From NCBI GenBank assembly GCA_003971905.1, contig RSEE01000069.1:186001-250000 (forward strand): a stretch of 64,000 nucleotides of DNA, written 5' to 3'. This DNA comes from Moniliella sp. 'wahieum'. Lineage: Eukaryota > Basidiomycota > Moniliellomycetes > Moniliellales > Moniliellaceae. Shown here in pieces: positions 46,676 to 58,465 of this stretch (positions are counted from its first letter, which is position 1; the number at the start of each line of letters is the position of its first letter). The translations under genes and the position numbers were made by a program. The notes under the pieces were generated by a model, which worked only from the letters and a program-made list of their open reading frames with translations, had not been told where the DNA came from and ran no database searches.

Positions 46676-48477
46676 ATGTCGGCCACCGCCACCGCCACTG
46701 TCCCGGCCCCGTCACCCCCGCCGCCCCGGCCCCCGCCAGCACCGCCAGCACCGCTGAGCAGCTGCTCCGTGTATGCGCCGATGTGGCTGCGCGCCTTGTC
46801 CAGGCCTACGAGGCTGGCGAGACGGTCAACCTCAATGCGCTGCGCCAGGACAGTGCGCGCAAGTTCCGCATGAAGGGCGTTCCCAAGCTCACCGACGTGA
46901 TTTCCGCCGTACCGGACCAGTACCGCAAAGAACTGATGCCGCTGCTCAAAGCCAAACCCATTCGCTCTGCCAGCGGCATTGCTGTTGTCGCCGTCATGTG
47001 CAAGCCGCATCGGTGCCCTCACATTGCGTTGACAGGCAATGTGTGCGTCTACTGTCCTGGCGGGCCCGATTCGGACTTTGAGTACTCGACCCAGTCCTAC
47101 ACTGGCTACGAGCCGACGTCCATGCGTGCCATTCGGGCACGGTATGACCCGTTTGAGCAGTCGACCGGGCGAGTGCGGCAACTGCGTGAGTTGGGACCTG
47201 GGACAAGGTCGAGTACATCATCATGGGCGGGACGTTTATGAGCTTGTCGCAGGAGTACCGTGACACCTTTATTGCACAGCTGCACAATGCTCTGTCGGGA
47301 TACACAGGACTGGACGTGGATGAGGCGGTACGCTATTCGGAGCGGGCGCAAACCAAGTGCATTGGTATCACCATCGAAACGCGGCCAGACTACTGTTTGC
47401 GACCGCACTTGTCCCAGATGCTCCGCTATGGCTGCACACGTCTCGAAATTGGCGTACAGAGCGTGTATGAAGATGTGGCACGCGACACGAACCGTGGACA
47501 CACAGTCAAGGCTGTCTGCGAGACGTTCCACCTTGCCAAGGATGCTGGCTACAAGGTCGTGGCTCATATGATGCCCGATCTTCCTAATGTTGGGGTGGAG
47601 AGGGATATGGAACAGTTTAAGGTACGTTTTCTTTTTCTTTGTCTTTTTTCCCTCTTCGTTTTTCTGCTACGCGATAGTAACTCTCTTCCCCCTCTGCAGG
47701 AATACTTTGAAAACCCAGCGTTCCGATCGGACGGCCTTAAAATCTACCCCACGCTCGTGATTCGGGGACGGGGTTGTACGAGTTGTGGCGGACGGGGAGG
47801 TACAAGAACTACACACCTTCCTTCTTGGTCGACCTTGTGGCCCGCATCCTCGCCCTGGTCCCGCCATGGACCCGAGTTACCGCGTGCAGCGGGACATCCC
47901 CCATGCCCCTCGTTACAAGCGGGGTGGAGAATGGCAACCTACGTGAACTGGCATTGGCGCGGATGAGGGACTTTGGCGTGTCATGCCGTGATGTCCGGTA
48001 CCGCGAGGTGGGCATCCACGAGCTGCACCACAAGATCCGTCCCACCGAGGCCGAGCTGATCCGGCGAGACTATACGGCGAACGGGGGCTGGGAGACATTT
48101 TTGTCCTATGAGGATCCAGAGAAGGACATTCTGATTGCGCTCTTGCGACTGCGCAAGTGCTCCAAAGAAGGTACTTACCGCCCCGAGTTGACAGCTCAAC
48201 CTTCGAGTATTGTGCGCGAACTGCATACGTACGGCTCGGCTGTTCCCATCCACAGCCGGGACCCGACCAAGTTCCAGCACCAGGGCTTTGGCACACTGCT
48301 CATGGAGCGGCGGAAAAAATCGCGCGCGAAGAGCATGGAAGCCACAAGCTTGCCGTCATCTCGGGTGTGGGAACCCGGGATTACTACCGCCGCCTGGGGT
48401 ACGAGCTGGACGGACCGTACATGAGCAAGATGCTCCGCCCCGAGGAAGGGGAGACGCTAGAGGATGACATGTGGTAG
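46676..48477 (+). CDS. ELP3: Elongator catalytic subunit Elp3
   Basis: This is the radical-SAM and acetyltransferase-fold subunit of Elongator, which makes cm5U34 in tRNA wobble positions. After a Pro/Ala-rich start the frame reads [20 protein letters not shown], holding the Cys cluster for the 4Fe-4S centre, then [53 protein letters not shown], and the C-terminal acetyltransferase part with HQGFG and [20 protein letters not shown], ending at the TAG at 48475. One intron, 47621-47699, splits QFK from EYFENPAF. At least six single-base frame breaks can be inferred (near 46735, 47195, 47770, 47878, 47900 and 48308). Two of them, in a T-run and a C-run 20 bases apart, cancel each other. Confidence 0.97.
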
Positions 48478-49026
48478 AATGTGATTATGCTTCCACACCC
48501 TGCGATGTAATACCCACCCGTGGGATCCTGGCCTGCGATGCATGGTCAACGTGGTGGGCAGGTGGGAGCGACAATAAGCCATCTGGCTACAAACAATAAC
48601 AAGGCAGCCATTAGTGTCTCTTCGCACGTTCGCACACCCGACGCGGAATTAATCAGGGCCACTGCGCCGGGTCACGTGGTCTTCCCCAAAGCTGGCCCGC
48701 CTGCTCTGCCCGGCTTTCGGTTGGGCGGGAAGAGTAGCGCCGTGCGGGGCGATCGACCACCCAGGATGACCTCATTAAGCTTGACCACATCGCCTCAGGC
48801 GTATGGAGACAACCGCAACCGCAACCGCAACGCCAGCGCCATCGTCAACGACGGCCACAATACACCAATACGACATTGGCGGCAGCCAACCACAGCGTCC
48901 ACGACAACCGCACGTTTTGTTTCCGCATCGCCCCCATCGCCGTCACGCGCCGCATCGGACTCCCAGGGTACCCACTCAGCGTGCACACGAATCCATCCGC
49001 CCTTCTTTCCCTGTTCTCGTCTGCGA
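48478..49026. other. Intergenic region, ELP3 to CKB
   Basis: It lies between two genes on the + strand. A TCACGTGG E-box-like site lies at 48674-48681, and CAACCG repeats lie near 48812-48830. I see no gene. Confidence 0.5.
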
Positions 49027-50564
49027 ATGTCTCCCATCCTGGCAACGCCTCCCGCTCCTGCGCCTCCCCGCCCTGGGTCCACCGCAGAAGTGGAGGATGG
49101 GGTACTGAATTCGGACAACCAAGAGCTGGATGGTCTGCATGGTGCGCCTCCTCCCCTCTGGCCGGCCCGGGTCCGCACAGCTGACCCCTGCCGCTTTAGC
49201 AGACGCATCCTCTCTGAGCGCGACTGACTCGGGCACCGACTGCCTCACGTGGATTTCCTGGTTCTGTTCCTTGTCCGGCCACGAGTTTTTTGTGCATGTG
49301 GCCCAGGAGTTTATTCAAGACGACTTTAACATGACGGGCTTGCGCGCCGTTGTGCCCTACTACCGTGAAGCGATGGAGATGATCCTCGATATTGAACCTG
49401 GTGCGTTCGCCCCTTGGCTTGTACGAGAACCGGTGTCGTCCACGAAGGTCCCGACGCTGACCCCCACTTACCCCTTAACCAACCCCGCTGGTCCCAGAGG
49501 AAAGTTCTTCCCCGGCCCCTGACATTGCCATGGTCGAATCCTCGGCGGAACTCTTGTACGGCATGATCCATCAACGGTATCCTCACCCCACCTGGCATGC
49601 AGCAAATGGCAGTCAAGCTGGAAGCTGGTGTGTTTGGATGTTGCCCGCGCGTGTACTGCGAAGACCAACCGGTCCTACCGTGTGGACGGTCGGACACGCC
49701 GGGCATTGATGCTGTCAAGCTATTTTGCCCTAACTGCATGGACCTCTATACCCCTGCTTCGTCTCGCTTTTATCGTATTGACGGTACGTTTTCCCCGCGG
49801 CCGTCTTGGTTTTCCTGCCGTGTGGGCCGGCGACTGACACGGCGTGCGTTCGTGCAGGATTCTCCTTTGGGACCACCTTTGCCCACCTGATCCTGCAAGC
49901 ATGTAAAGACCTCGTCTCGAGCCCCATTGCCTCGCTCGCCCTCCGCCGACGACGCCGACGACGAGGTTCCGCCGAAGCGGGCGGGAGCGAGCAAAGCGAG
50001 GAAAGCCAAGGGGAGCACGAGCCGGTTCCACCTGGCGTACCCGACGAGGGAGAAGGCATGGACGAAACGACGCTGGGCCAAATGGGAGGCTTCCCCGACG
50101 GGAGGTACGAGGACCTGGACCTACCGCCGAGCCAACTTTCGACGGGCGTGCCCACTTGGCGGACGTACCAGCCGCGGATGTATGGGTTCCGCGTGTCGGA
50201 ACTAGCACGATCGGGACCGCGAATGCGCTTGGTGCGTACCCGCCCATATACCTATGCCCAGCTGGTTGGCACGTACGCTCTCGCTCAGTCTGCCCGCCCG
50301 CCGCGCCCTTGGACGAGGAAGAGGCCGCCGAACAAGATGCTCGATGACCACCACCGTCATTCTTACCCCCTCGTCCCCTTTCCGCTTCTGACCCCGCCCT
50401 TACCACTTCCCAGCCCCTACCCCAGCCCCTACCCCAGTCCCAGCTCCCACCCCAACCCAATCCCAACCCAATCCCAACTCCTCTCCGCCCTTCCCACCAC
50501 CTTGGCCCCATCCTCTGTCCCTGGCACCGCTACCCCCGGTCGGGCCAAGTCTCCGACCACCTGA
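49027..50564 (+). CDS. CKB1: Casein kinase 2 regulatory beta subunit
   Basis: This regulatory dimer of protein kinase CK2 controls substrate choice and holoenzyme assembly. The sequence shows LTWISWFCSLSGHEFFVHVA, FIQDDFNMTGLRAVVPYYRE, AMEMILDIEP, ELLYGMIHQRY, then the zinc-finger pairs CCPRVYC and LFCPNCMDLYTPASSRF, and GFSFGTTFAHL. Further on, TYQPRMYGFRVSE is the usual C-terminal contact segment. Three introns fit exactly: 49142-49199, 49401-49497 and 49784-49857. One frame break lies near 49583. Between the zinc-finger domain and the C-terminal segment sits an insert of about 75 residues rich in Arg, then Glu/Gly, and the protein ends in a long Pro/Ser tail with SPYPSPYPSPS. Both are unusual for this short, conserved family. 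Confidence 0.93.
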
Positions 50565-51079
50565 CCAAAAATGACCATTGGCGTTCGGCGTTCCAGCAAG
50601 CACGGGTCTGGCTTCGGTGTCCTTCCAGGGCAAGGTGAGGAGCGGTGGGCACTTTCTGTGCCTGCAATCCAGCGCCATTCCTGGCCACCACGCATCAGGC
50701 GTCATGAAAGAGAAGAGAGGGAGAATGAAGCACGTTCAATGGTAAGGCAGTGCCAGGCATAGGACACCATATGGTTCGATACGATGCGATCCGATCCGAT
50801 ACGATACGAGTCAGCTGTGCCCTGCCCGACTGGAAAGAGATGATCAAGGGAGGCAGACACCGAAAGCGATGCGAGGGAGGATAACTGAGTATAGCGCGGA
50901 TGGGGGGGGGTTGGACAGTAAAACGCAAGACAAGAGGACAAACAGACAAAATGGGGAGGGGGGGTGGAGAGGGGGAAGAAGCAAACGTTGGTTTCGGATA
51001 GTGCGGCACAGTCGAGGGCGCGGCCAAGGCTCAGGCGGTGGCAAAGGGAGAAGGCGAGGTAGGGAGGGACGTGGAAATG

Positions 51080-51134
<55 letters not shown>

Positions 51135-51289
51135 CAGTGTCGGGTGGCAGCATTACGGGCCCGGGCGCGGAGTGGGAGGAAAAGCGGCTTGGTCAGAAGG
51201 TGGGGCTCGTAAACAAGAGGCCTGAAGCTGCAGTGCGATGGACAAAAGGGGGAGGTATCGATAAATAGCGTCAAGGGTCCGAGGGGTGG
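50565..51289. other. Convergent intergenic region with hexanucleotide repeat
   Basis: It contains GATCC/GATAC repeats (50783-50808), a G-run (50903-50910) and an (AGAGCC)n array (51080-51138). The 3' ends of CKB1 and the orphan gene face each other here. Confidence 0.55.
51080..51138. repeat. (AGAGCC)n microsatellite
   Basis: About ten perfect 6-base units. Confidence 0.95.
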
Positions 51290-53219
51290 TTACGTGCAAA
51301 TCGTCAAGGACGAGTCTTGGGTTTTACGGCGGGAGAAGGAGGCGGTGCGCGACGTGTCGGGTAGGTTGGGGGTGGACGTGCGGCTGGTCCGGGACCCAGC
51401 GGGCGAGCTACGGCCCAGGGGTGGGGTCGCCCCCTCTGCCGTGAACAGTGAGGGGGCGGAGCCCACCCGAGCACGACGAAGGCTCGGCAAGTTCTTCCCC
51501 ACTGCCCGAGATGGCCGCACCGAGCCCAGCGGAGCGGAGGAGGCCACCGAGGCCGCGGCTGCATTCGCCTGCACCATGATGCGCGACAGGGCTTTGCGGG
51601 ACGAATCGGGGGCAGGAGGATCAAAGAGCAGTTGAGCCACCTCGTCCAGCACCGGTTGAGCCTCGTCATCCATTGCCAGTGGCTCCTCGGGCCGCGAGAC
51701 TGGATTTTCTCGAGACCACACTTTGGGGGCAGAACGGTAGGCTGCACCAGCACGCCGTGCAGCCTCCTGGGCGGCCCGTCGCTCGTGCAGCATTCGTTGT
51801 GGCGTAGGCCGGCGCCAGTCCCATTCGGGCCCAGCCGCAGCACGGCCGGGGAAGAAGCGTTCAAACCAGAGATCGGGTTCTTCACTCGATGAGAGAAGGG
51901 GGGACGTCGTTCCATCCGGCGAGGGGGAGAGGGGAGCAGAGGAAGCACCATCATCGGGACTCAGAGTAGAGGGGAAGGAGCGGGGCTCATCGAACCCCTG
52001 GCCTGAGCTAGAGCGCAGGGGAGCGGCATGCCGAGCATGGGAGCGGGCGTGGACTTGCGCATGGGCAGCCGCATGCATCGCATGCGCCGAGATGGCGTGC
52101 CAGCGCAAATCTCGGCGGGAGCTGGCCGTTAATCCCATACCACCCAACGATTCCTCCAGCGAAGAGCGTAGGGACGCATGCTGTGTCCGGTCGCGGGACG
52201 AATGCAGGTCGCGTGCACTGGATAAGAGCGCATTGAGTTGAACGCGAGTCCGGGCACGTGCGTGGGACTCGACGTAGGGCTGCCAATCAGGTTCGGTGAG
52301 CCGGATTCGGCGGCCGGCACTCGACCTTGCGATGACCCCGATGCACGTCGAAACATCCGAAACGAGTCGGAAATGGGGGCGCGTGCACTCGATGAAGAAT
52401 CCAACACTCGTTGGGGGGAGAGAAGGATAGGGTCGGGGGCCGAGGCTCGCCTTTTTCCCACGGTAGACGACGGTCGGAAGTCGTCACTGCCAGCTCCTGG
52501 TGGCAAAACGGATAGGGGGAAAGCGCTGGGTGGAGGGGATGATAGGCCTTTCTTGCCTCCTCCTGGGCCCAAGTGGACGGTGATGGGGTTGGACTGCAAG
52601 GGGGTGGTGGGGTCGTTGGAGGTAATGGCAGCCAGGAGAGAGCAATCTTCGCTCGAGTCGAACGTATGATCTTGGTCCTCTCCCTGATGGCATCGGGGTC
52701 CGACATGGACATCAGGCGATCTGACGCCTGTCCGCGGACCACACGCGCATCCAGCTCCGCCTGGGCCTGCATGGCCATGTGGTGCAACTGGAGCGCCAGA
52801 CCTTGAAGCGGACCTTCGGATCCAGCAGGGCCGGGGTCAGACTCGGAATCGGTATCGAGCGCATACTCGCTGAAACTGGACGGTTCGAGGCGGAGCCTCC
52901 CCGTTTCCGACCATGCGATGGAAAAGAGTTGTGCAGGCTGCGGAGCTTGGCTGTGGGCGATGGTGGTGGATGTGGTGTGGTGCACCTGGATCGGAGCGTG
53001 ACGGGGGGCACCGAGGCGGGAGGAGCGGGTGGGTTGGCGGGCCATGAGGTCATCGTCGTCAGCACTGACGTAGTTTTCTCCATCGCTTGGCACGCCGCCG
53101 TGGCCAAAGGGGCCGAGGCGCAGGAGAGCGTGCTGGAGCAGGTGCAGGAGCGGAGCCAGGACGGCGCCTAGGCCGCGCAGCGCGAGGGTCAACACCACGG
53201 TCACCATGCGGAGGAGCAT
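51290..53219 (-). CDS. Membrane-anchored low-complexity protein of unknown function
   Basis: I do not recognise this protein. From the Met at 53219 a hydrophobic N-terminal helix (MVTVVLTLALRGLGAVLAPL) is followed by a long Ser/Pro/Arg-rich hydrophilic region with ordered-looking stretches: GLALQLHHMAMQAQAELDAR, SDPDAIRERTKIIRSTRAKI and EEPDLWFERFFPGR, then SRKALSRIMVQANAAAASVA, ending KTQDSSLTICT at 51290. A start further upstream is possible, because the frame is open through a Pro-rich stretch. Frame breaks occur near 52600 and 52270. One helix plus a large soluble tail suggests an ER or nuclear-envelope anchored regulator, but this is inference only. Confidence 0.55.
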
Positions 53220-53718
53220 GGGGAGGAACGGGGGCAGGGGCAAGTTGCGGGTGGGCGAGGGGGCGGGTGGTTTGGCGTCTGGTGGAGAGCGGGGGTACGC
53301 GGGCGGGGGCGAGCGGGGGGCATGGGAGGTGGGTGGATGGACGCGGAAGTGACGACGGTGGCGGTGGCGGTGGCTAGAGGACGGCGCGGCTGGTGGACAT
53401 GGAGAGGGCTGGAGGGGGGGCGGGGGGGCTGGTGGTGCACGGGGCGGGTGTTGGGTGGAGATGGATGGGATGAGATCGAGCGGCGGCGGATGGGATTCAG
53501 GCAGAGATCAGATCCAGAGAGGCTCAGCGCAAGCACATGTGCTGAATGCTGGATGCGCTGAATGCGCTCCGCACCCAGCCGCAGCCATGCTGAAGCCAAC
53601 CCCGCCAGCCGATTGCGGGGCGGCGTCCCGCAGCGTGCGGCACGGGCAGTCCCCTGCGCCGTGTTGTCCCCCGCATCCACGCCGCAGCGCGTGAGTTTCC
53701 CTCCCCCGCCGCCCACTG

Positions 53719-53749
53719 TGACGTGTGATGAGTGACGTGTGACGCGTGA
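53719..53749 (+). repeat. TGA-heptads with changing spacers, second
   Basis: TGA occurs at 53719, 53726, 53733, 53740 and 53747, separated by CGTG, TGAG, CGTG and CGCG. Confidence 0.95.
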
Positions 53750-54795
53750 AACGCCCGCACCAGTGCTCGGCTGGTGCCAGGGACCAGGTCCGGGACAGGG
53801 CACATGGCCGCACTCTCAGGACTGGCCGCTCGGAAATCCGCGTGCGTGCGGGTGGTATTGCGTGCAGCTGCGTGCATCTGCGTGCGCCGGCCGAACATGC
53901 AAACAGCTGCCCACCAAATGCATCATCATCATGCATCATCGACATCATCGATAATTAATCATTGGCCAATCGACAACCACATCCAAGATCGAATCCCACC
54001 CCTCCCCGCCGCCCACGCCCACGTTGCCAACGCCCTACCACCGCCTCCCCACTCCTCGCGATGGCATGCCGAGCATCTTTGACGCCGCCCCCACACTGTC
54101 ACTCACGCTTATCCACTCAGTACTCACACTTATCCACTCACATTCTCACAGGTGCCAGTGCTAGTGATCTCGATCATGATCAACAGTAGTGACTAGTGCT
54201 AGTGACTATGGCTGCCCTCGTCCCTATCTCAGATCTCATGCCCTTAATTTGTCCTTCCTCCACGCTCCACCGGCCACCCTTCAAGCTTCACTCTTTGCCC
54301 TCCGGGCCGCACAGTCGCAACGGCGTCCATCTACATCCACACTGCCTACAGCCATAGTGGTCACCGTCACCAGCCACCTTTTCGAAAAGACTGTGTATCG
54401 AGTATCCTTCATTTTGCATCATTTTCCGATTCCTCCCCCCCCACTGCCCAGCCTCACCGTGAGACTCACCACTCCGCCTCGCTGTTGCTCGGTGTGATTA
54501 ATGAATCGATTACACTCAAGCTCGCGCCCTCCCGCGCAGCGATATCGTCTTCCCGCCGCGTCACGCGTCACCATCCTCGTATGCCGACCACAGCGACCAC
54601 GGTCAGCTACCGCTTCAACCGACCGCCAATGATCGATGATGGATGAGGCCGGTGAGGACAAACCCCTGCTCCACCTTCTTTCACAAAGAGTAATGACGTC
54701 AATGGCGGCATAGTCTTCGAGAATGTCGACGACGGGCACATGAGCACAGCCATCGCGATGATACACGTAACATGCAACACCTGTGGGTAGGCGCG

Positions 54796-54816
54796 TGACG
54801 CGTGATCAATGATCGA
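54796..54816 (+). repeat. TGA-heptads, CGCG/TCAA/TCGA types
   Basis: TGA occurs at 54796, 54803 and 54810 with spacers CGCG, TCAA and TCGA. A similar run with TCGA and TGGA lies at 54630-54646. Confidence 0.85.
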
Positions 54817-55343
54817 TGGTCTCGATCAATGTCAGATCGATGTAAAAAAAGGTAGTGGACTTGGGTCGACGGCGTGGTCATATAACTGCTCGGACGCAGT
54901 CTCGCAAGAGCCGCAGAAGAGACATGGTACAGAACCAGCCAGTCTACCACATCATCGTGGCCACTCCATACCTGTCATACCTGTTGCGCTCCATCAGTTC
55001 TGTGTCCTGCATCCATCTTCCATTGCATATACTTGGTATACTCTGCTGCTAATAGTAAAATGTCTTCGTCAAAGATGATGCTTCTGTACGCGGTAATAGC
55101 GCTTGTGTCACGGTACCGCTTGTCATCTCGATCTCACCAAACGGGCGTCGCAAAAACGGGGGAGGGAATGGAAAGGGAGAACAGGAGTAGGGGACCGACA
55201 GAAGGGCGAGGGGGATCGCTGATATATGCCCTTGCCAAGGCCTCCTCCCTATGCAGGCAACGAAATTTTTCGTCCAAGAAAGAAGAGAGAAGAAAGGAAA
55301 GCGTGCGCACTATACGAAATGCGAGGGGGGCACTTGGCGCCCA

Positions 55344-57630
55344 TCAATTGTGACTGGTCAAAGTCCAGTCGTCCAGAGCCACGTTCTTTGGCTGCTTGGC
55401 GTCGTCGGCGCCCAAATCATCCCACTGCGGCTGCCACCAAGTCTGGACTGTCTGGTTCTGCTGCCCGGGTTTAAGGGCAATGGTCAAGGTGGTCACACCG
55501 TCGTTGGAAGGATTGGTAAAGGTGTCCGTGTAGGACTTGCCCTTGCCCGCTGGACTGCTGGTTTTAAACTTGGCATCGGCCGGGGAGAGAAGAGAGCTTG
55601 AGGGTCTTTTTGGCTACGGGGATGGTCAAGTCAGTGGCGGCATTGGGGTTGGTGATCTTATCGATGGTCAAGGTGGCCGTGCGAGCATCCGACGAAAGCT
55701 CGACCGTCGCATTGGTCTGAATCCGCCATTGTACCCGCTTCTTGCCCACGGAACTGGCAATTTCATCTTGCTGCCAGCACTTGGCGCCGCGCGTTGAGCG
55801 GACGAATGCCCCGTTTGACTGAACCGGCCGTTGCGTTGTACAGCCCACTCAGGTCGGTCACAAAGAAGGCCGTGTCGTCGTCCGAAGGCTTAAAATCGAT
55901 CTCCTCTGTCTGCTGCGCCGACTTGGCTGAGCCAAAGCGCGAGGTGGGTACCGCCTCCACGTTCTGGTCCTTGCCATCGACCACGATCGTGTTTTGACCG
56001 AGGGTGCGCTTACGGAAGTAGGTCCAGCGCTGGGCCGTCTGCTCCTCCGAGGTAAAGTAGCCAGGGGACAGATACTGCGCCGAGCCAAACTCACCTGCCC
56101 ACCGGGTCCCCAGCGCATCAATCACAAAGTCGCCACCGTCCAGATCTCCGTGGGTCTGATGACCAAGAAGCTTGGACGCCTTCATACCAATGTACAATCC
56201 GTTAAAGTCGGTCCACGAAGAGCGCATGCTCATCCAGGTACCGTTCCCCCCGACTGGTTGAAATGCTGATCGAGGTTTTTACCGTTCCAGAACGCACCCT
56301 TGGCCGTCTCATCGTACCAGAACAGCGCCAACGGGTCCCCCAGCGCGTCCGCCCGGTCCCTCTGGTAGAGAGTGAATTGAGGCTGCTTGTACTGCTTGCC
56401 CCACCAAAGCATCCCGTTGGCGTTGGAGGAGTACTTGTTGGGGCCATGGTCGCCATATGCAAACAGCCCGGCATTGCCCGCCACGTACATGTGGAACGTT
56501 CCCGTCTTCCAAAAGGACGTACTCAAGCCTTGGTTGGAACCTGTAGCAGAGATCAAGGCCGATTCCGCACGTACGGCGGCATTCGTGCCAAAGTACCAGT
56601 AGTTGGGCGTCTCGGGCCAGGTACCGTCGGCATAGGGGCCTTGGAAACAGTTTTGCTTGATGTTGCCTAGCGCCGCGTCGAATACTTTGTCCGCCGTCTG
56701 GGCCGGGTCATCACTGGCATCCCCTTTAATGGCCAACGCACCCAACAGCAAACCCGAGTTGCATACACAGTTCCAGTTGCCAAATCCGTTGGACGCCTGG
56801 GTCCACCACCCGGTGGTCGCGTTGCCATTGTATGCGTCCTGACCCGGTTTGAGGCCGAGGGATGATGCTCCAACGGATCGCTTCGCGCTGTTTGGGCGTC
56901 CATGCATCGTACAGCCAATCGTACCCAATCGCAAACGCGCCGTCATTTCGCCCGTATCGAGGAAATGGGACGGGTTCCAGTGCTGGTCCGGAAGCGGTGC
57001 AGGGCCCTGGCCAAACGGCTGGGATGTGTTGCCGGCTGCAACGTGCAGTTCACGCCAGACACGCTTGCTCCATTTCTTGTCCTGGGTAAGGCGGTAGACA
57101 TACGACCAAGCCCGCACACGCTGCTGCACTTGACGCGATACATCCAAAATACCCGAGCCAGCATAGCCACCGTCAATGGTAGTTGACCGGCGCCATGGAG
57201 TACCAGGCGGTGGCGTTGGCGAAAACTGAGGCGTTCATCGCTTGCAGATACGGATCCCCCTTGATGCGATCAGGCAGACAATCCCACATGTAGCTGGGGG
57301 CAATGATGCGCGGGTGGGAGCGGAGCTTGCTTGTTGATAGCGACGAGGAGGACGGATCCTTGCACTGCACCGAAGGGTCCCCGTTCCCACTCGGGGCCGA
57401 GGTGTCGACATTGTCCTTAAACTGGGGGTTGCCGTACGGATCGGTGCCGTTGTAGTAGACCTCTTCTGTCGTTGCTTTGGCGCGCTTGTCCATCGCCGGG
57501 GCCAGGTGGCGGCGGGTCAACAAGGCATCAATGCCGTCGTGGCTGCGTGCGGGACACGGACCATAGATGCGGCTGTGGTCTGGAGGGCAACGGCAGCCGC
57601 CAGCACAGTTGCCATGGCTAGGCTGCGCAT
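55344..57630 (-). CDS. Secreted heparinase II/III-like polysaccharide lyase
   Basis: The protein begins with a clear signal peptide, MRSLAMATVLAAAVALQTTA, at 57630. The N-terminal all-alpha part includes HPRIIAPSYMWDCLPDRIKG, VQQRVRAWSYVYRLTQDKKW and NGFGNWNCVCNSGLLLGALA, then DGTWPETPNYWYFGTNA, the pattern of alginate-lyase/heparinase toroid domains. The C-terminal beta part includes HQTHGDLDGGDFVIDALGTR and TYFRKRTLGQNTIVVDGKDQ, the H-x-x-x-D-x-G-x-F region and RTLGQNT typical of heparinase II/III-like lyases (PF07940). It ends TLTSHN at the TGA at 55344. Such enzymes cleave uronic-acid polysaccharides by beta-elimination outside the cell. The actual substrate is unknown. Frame breaks occur near 57520, 57180, 56900, 56250, 55785 and 55590. 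No intron is needed. Confidence 0.83.
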
Positions 57631-58251
57631 GTTGGTGAAAGAGTGTGGGGAGGGGGTCAAAAGGAGTGTGTGTGTATGGGGAGGGGGAAAGCAGAAGCAG
57701 AAGCTGATGGTTATGGGGTGGTGGTGGAAGGAAGACCGCTGTGCTAATAGGGATGCATGATGAGGAGACGACAATCCTAGAGTATAGGAGCACTCGATAT
57801 TATTGTGTAAACTGCTGCCAGGGCGTGGCGGGCGAGGGGGCACAGCGTCAGTGTCTCGCTGTTTTGCTCCACTCGCTCCGCTCTGCTCGCGCACTGCTTT
57901 TGCTTTGCCGCGCCTCCTCTCGCGCTCTCGCTCTCGTCCCCTGGCGCGGGTGAGAGTGCCTGCCCCCCTCCCCTCAGGCCTCAAGCGCGGCCTCGAGCTA
58001 GACACCCCCTTGGGCCATGCCCCAACGGCCCAAGAGACCTCCAAGCGCTGGCACAAAATCAGCCTATATATGAACAGACGCCACTAGCCACACACACCCT
58101 GTGGCACCCTCCCAAGAGTGATACTGCAGTGAGTGTTGTGGCTCTGATCATGATCTCAGTAGTGGATCCAACAGGGCATTACGCTAGCCTATTCACCTAA
58201 GGCTACATGCAAAGCTTGCAGTGAGATTATTCAAGACTCCCAAACAAAAAG
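57631..58251. other. Intergenic region before tRNA-Ile
   Basis: It probably holds the promoter of the lyase gene, with GA/CT-rich DNA at 57640-57780 and CTCGCTCTCG repeats near 57915. I see no gene. Confidence 0.5.
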
Positions 58252-58348
58252 TGGTCAATATGAGGCTTGAACTCATGACCTTGGCATCACCAACACTTTT
58301 CAAAGAAACATATTAGTACCACGCTCTGACCAACTGAGCTAATCGACC
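58252..58348 (-). tRNA. tRNA-Ile(AAT) with 23-base intron
   Basis: On the minus strand the acceptor arms GGTCGAT and ATTGACC pair over seven positions (one G-T). The D arm is GCTC...GAGC, the anticodon stem is TGGTA/TGCCA around the loop CTAATA-A, and the T arm is ATGAG-TTCAAGC-CTCAT. The anticodon is AAT (isoleucine, A34 read as inosine). A 23-base intron occupies 58288-58310, one base 3' of the anticodon, the standard position. The discriminator base is A and no CCA is encoded, as in eukaryotes. Confidence 0.95.
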
Positions 58349-58465
58349 GGATGGCTGTGTTTTGTCGTCATTGGTTGGTGCTAAATGCATGCTTGAGGAT
58401 GTCGTGCGGTGCAACCCACACCACCTCACATGCCACATGCCACTCCGCTGCCCAACCCTACCACC

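Larger units (their letters stand above)
53220..55343. other. Intergenic region with TGA-heptads
   Basis: No gene is recognised. Five in-phase TGA heptads lie at 53719-53749, with others at 54630-54646 and 54796-54816. CT-rich and Pro-coding stretches near 53230-53450 may be the leader of the orphan gene. Confidence 0.55.

Noticed and set aside
46676-48477. Programmed ribosomal frameshifting in ELP3 and others
   Set aside because: The breaks are too many, in both directions, in unrelated genes, sometimes compensating at homopolymers, and lack known slip sites with downstream structure.
51038-51268. A Pro-Glu repeat protein on the + strand
   Set aside because: It is only the (AGAGCC)n microsatellite translated. 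It has no flanking coding signal.
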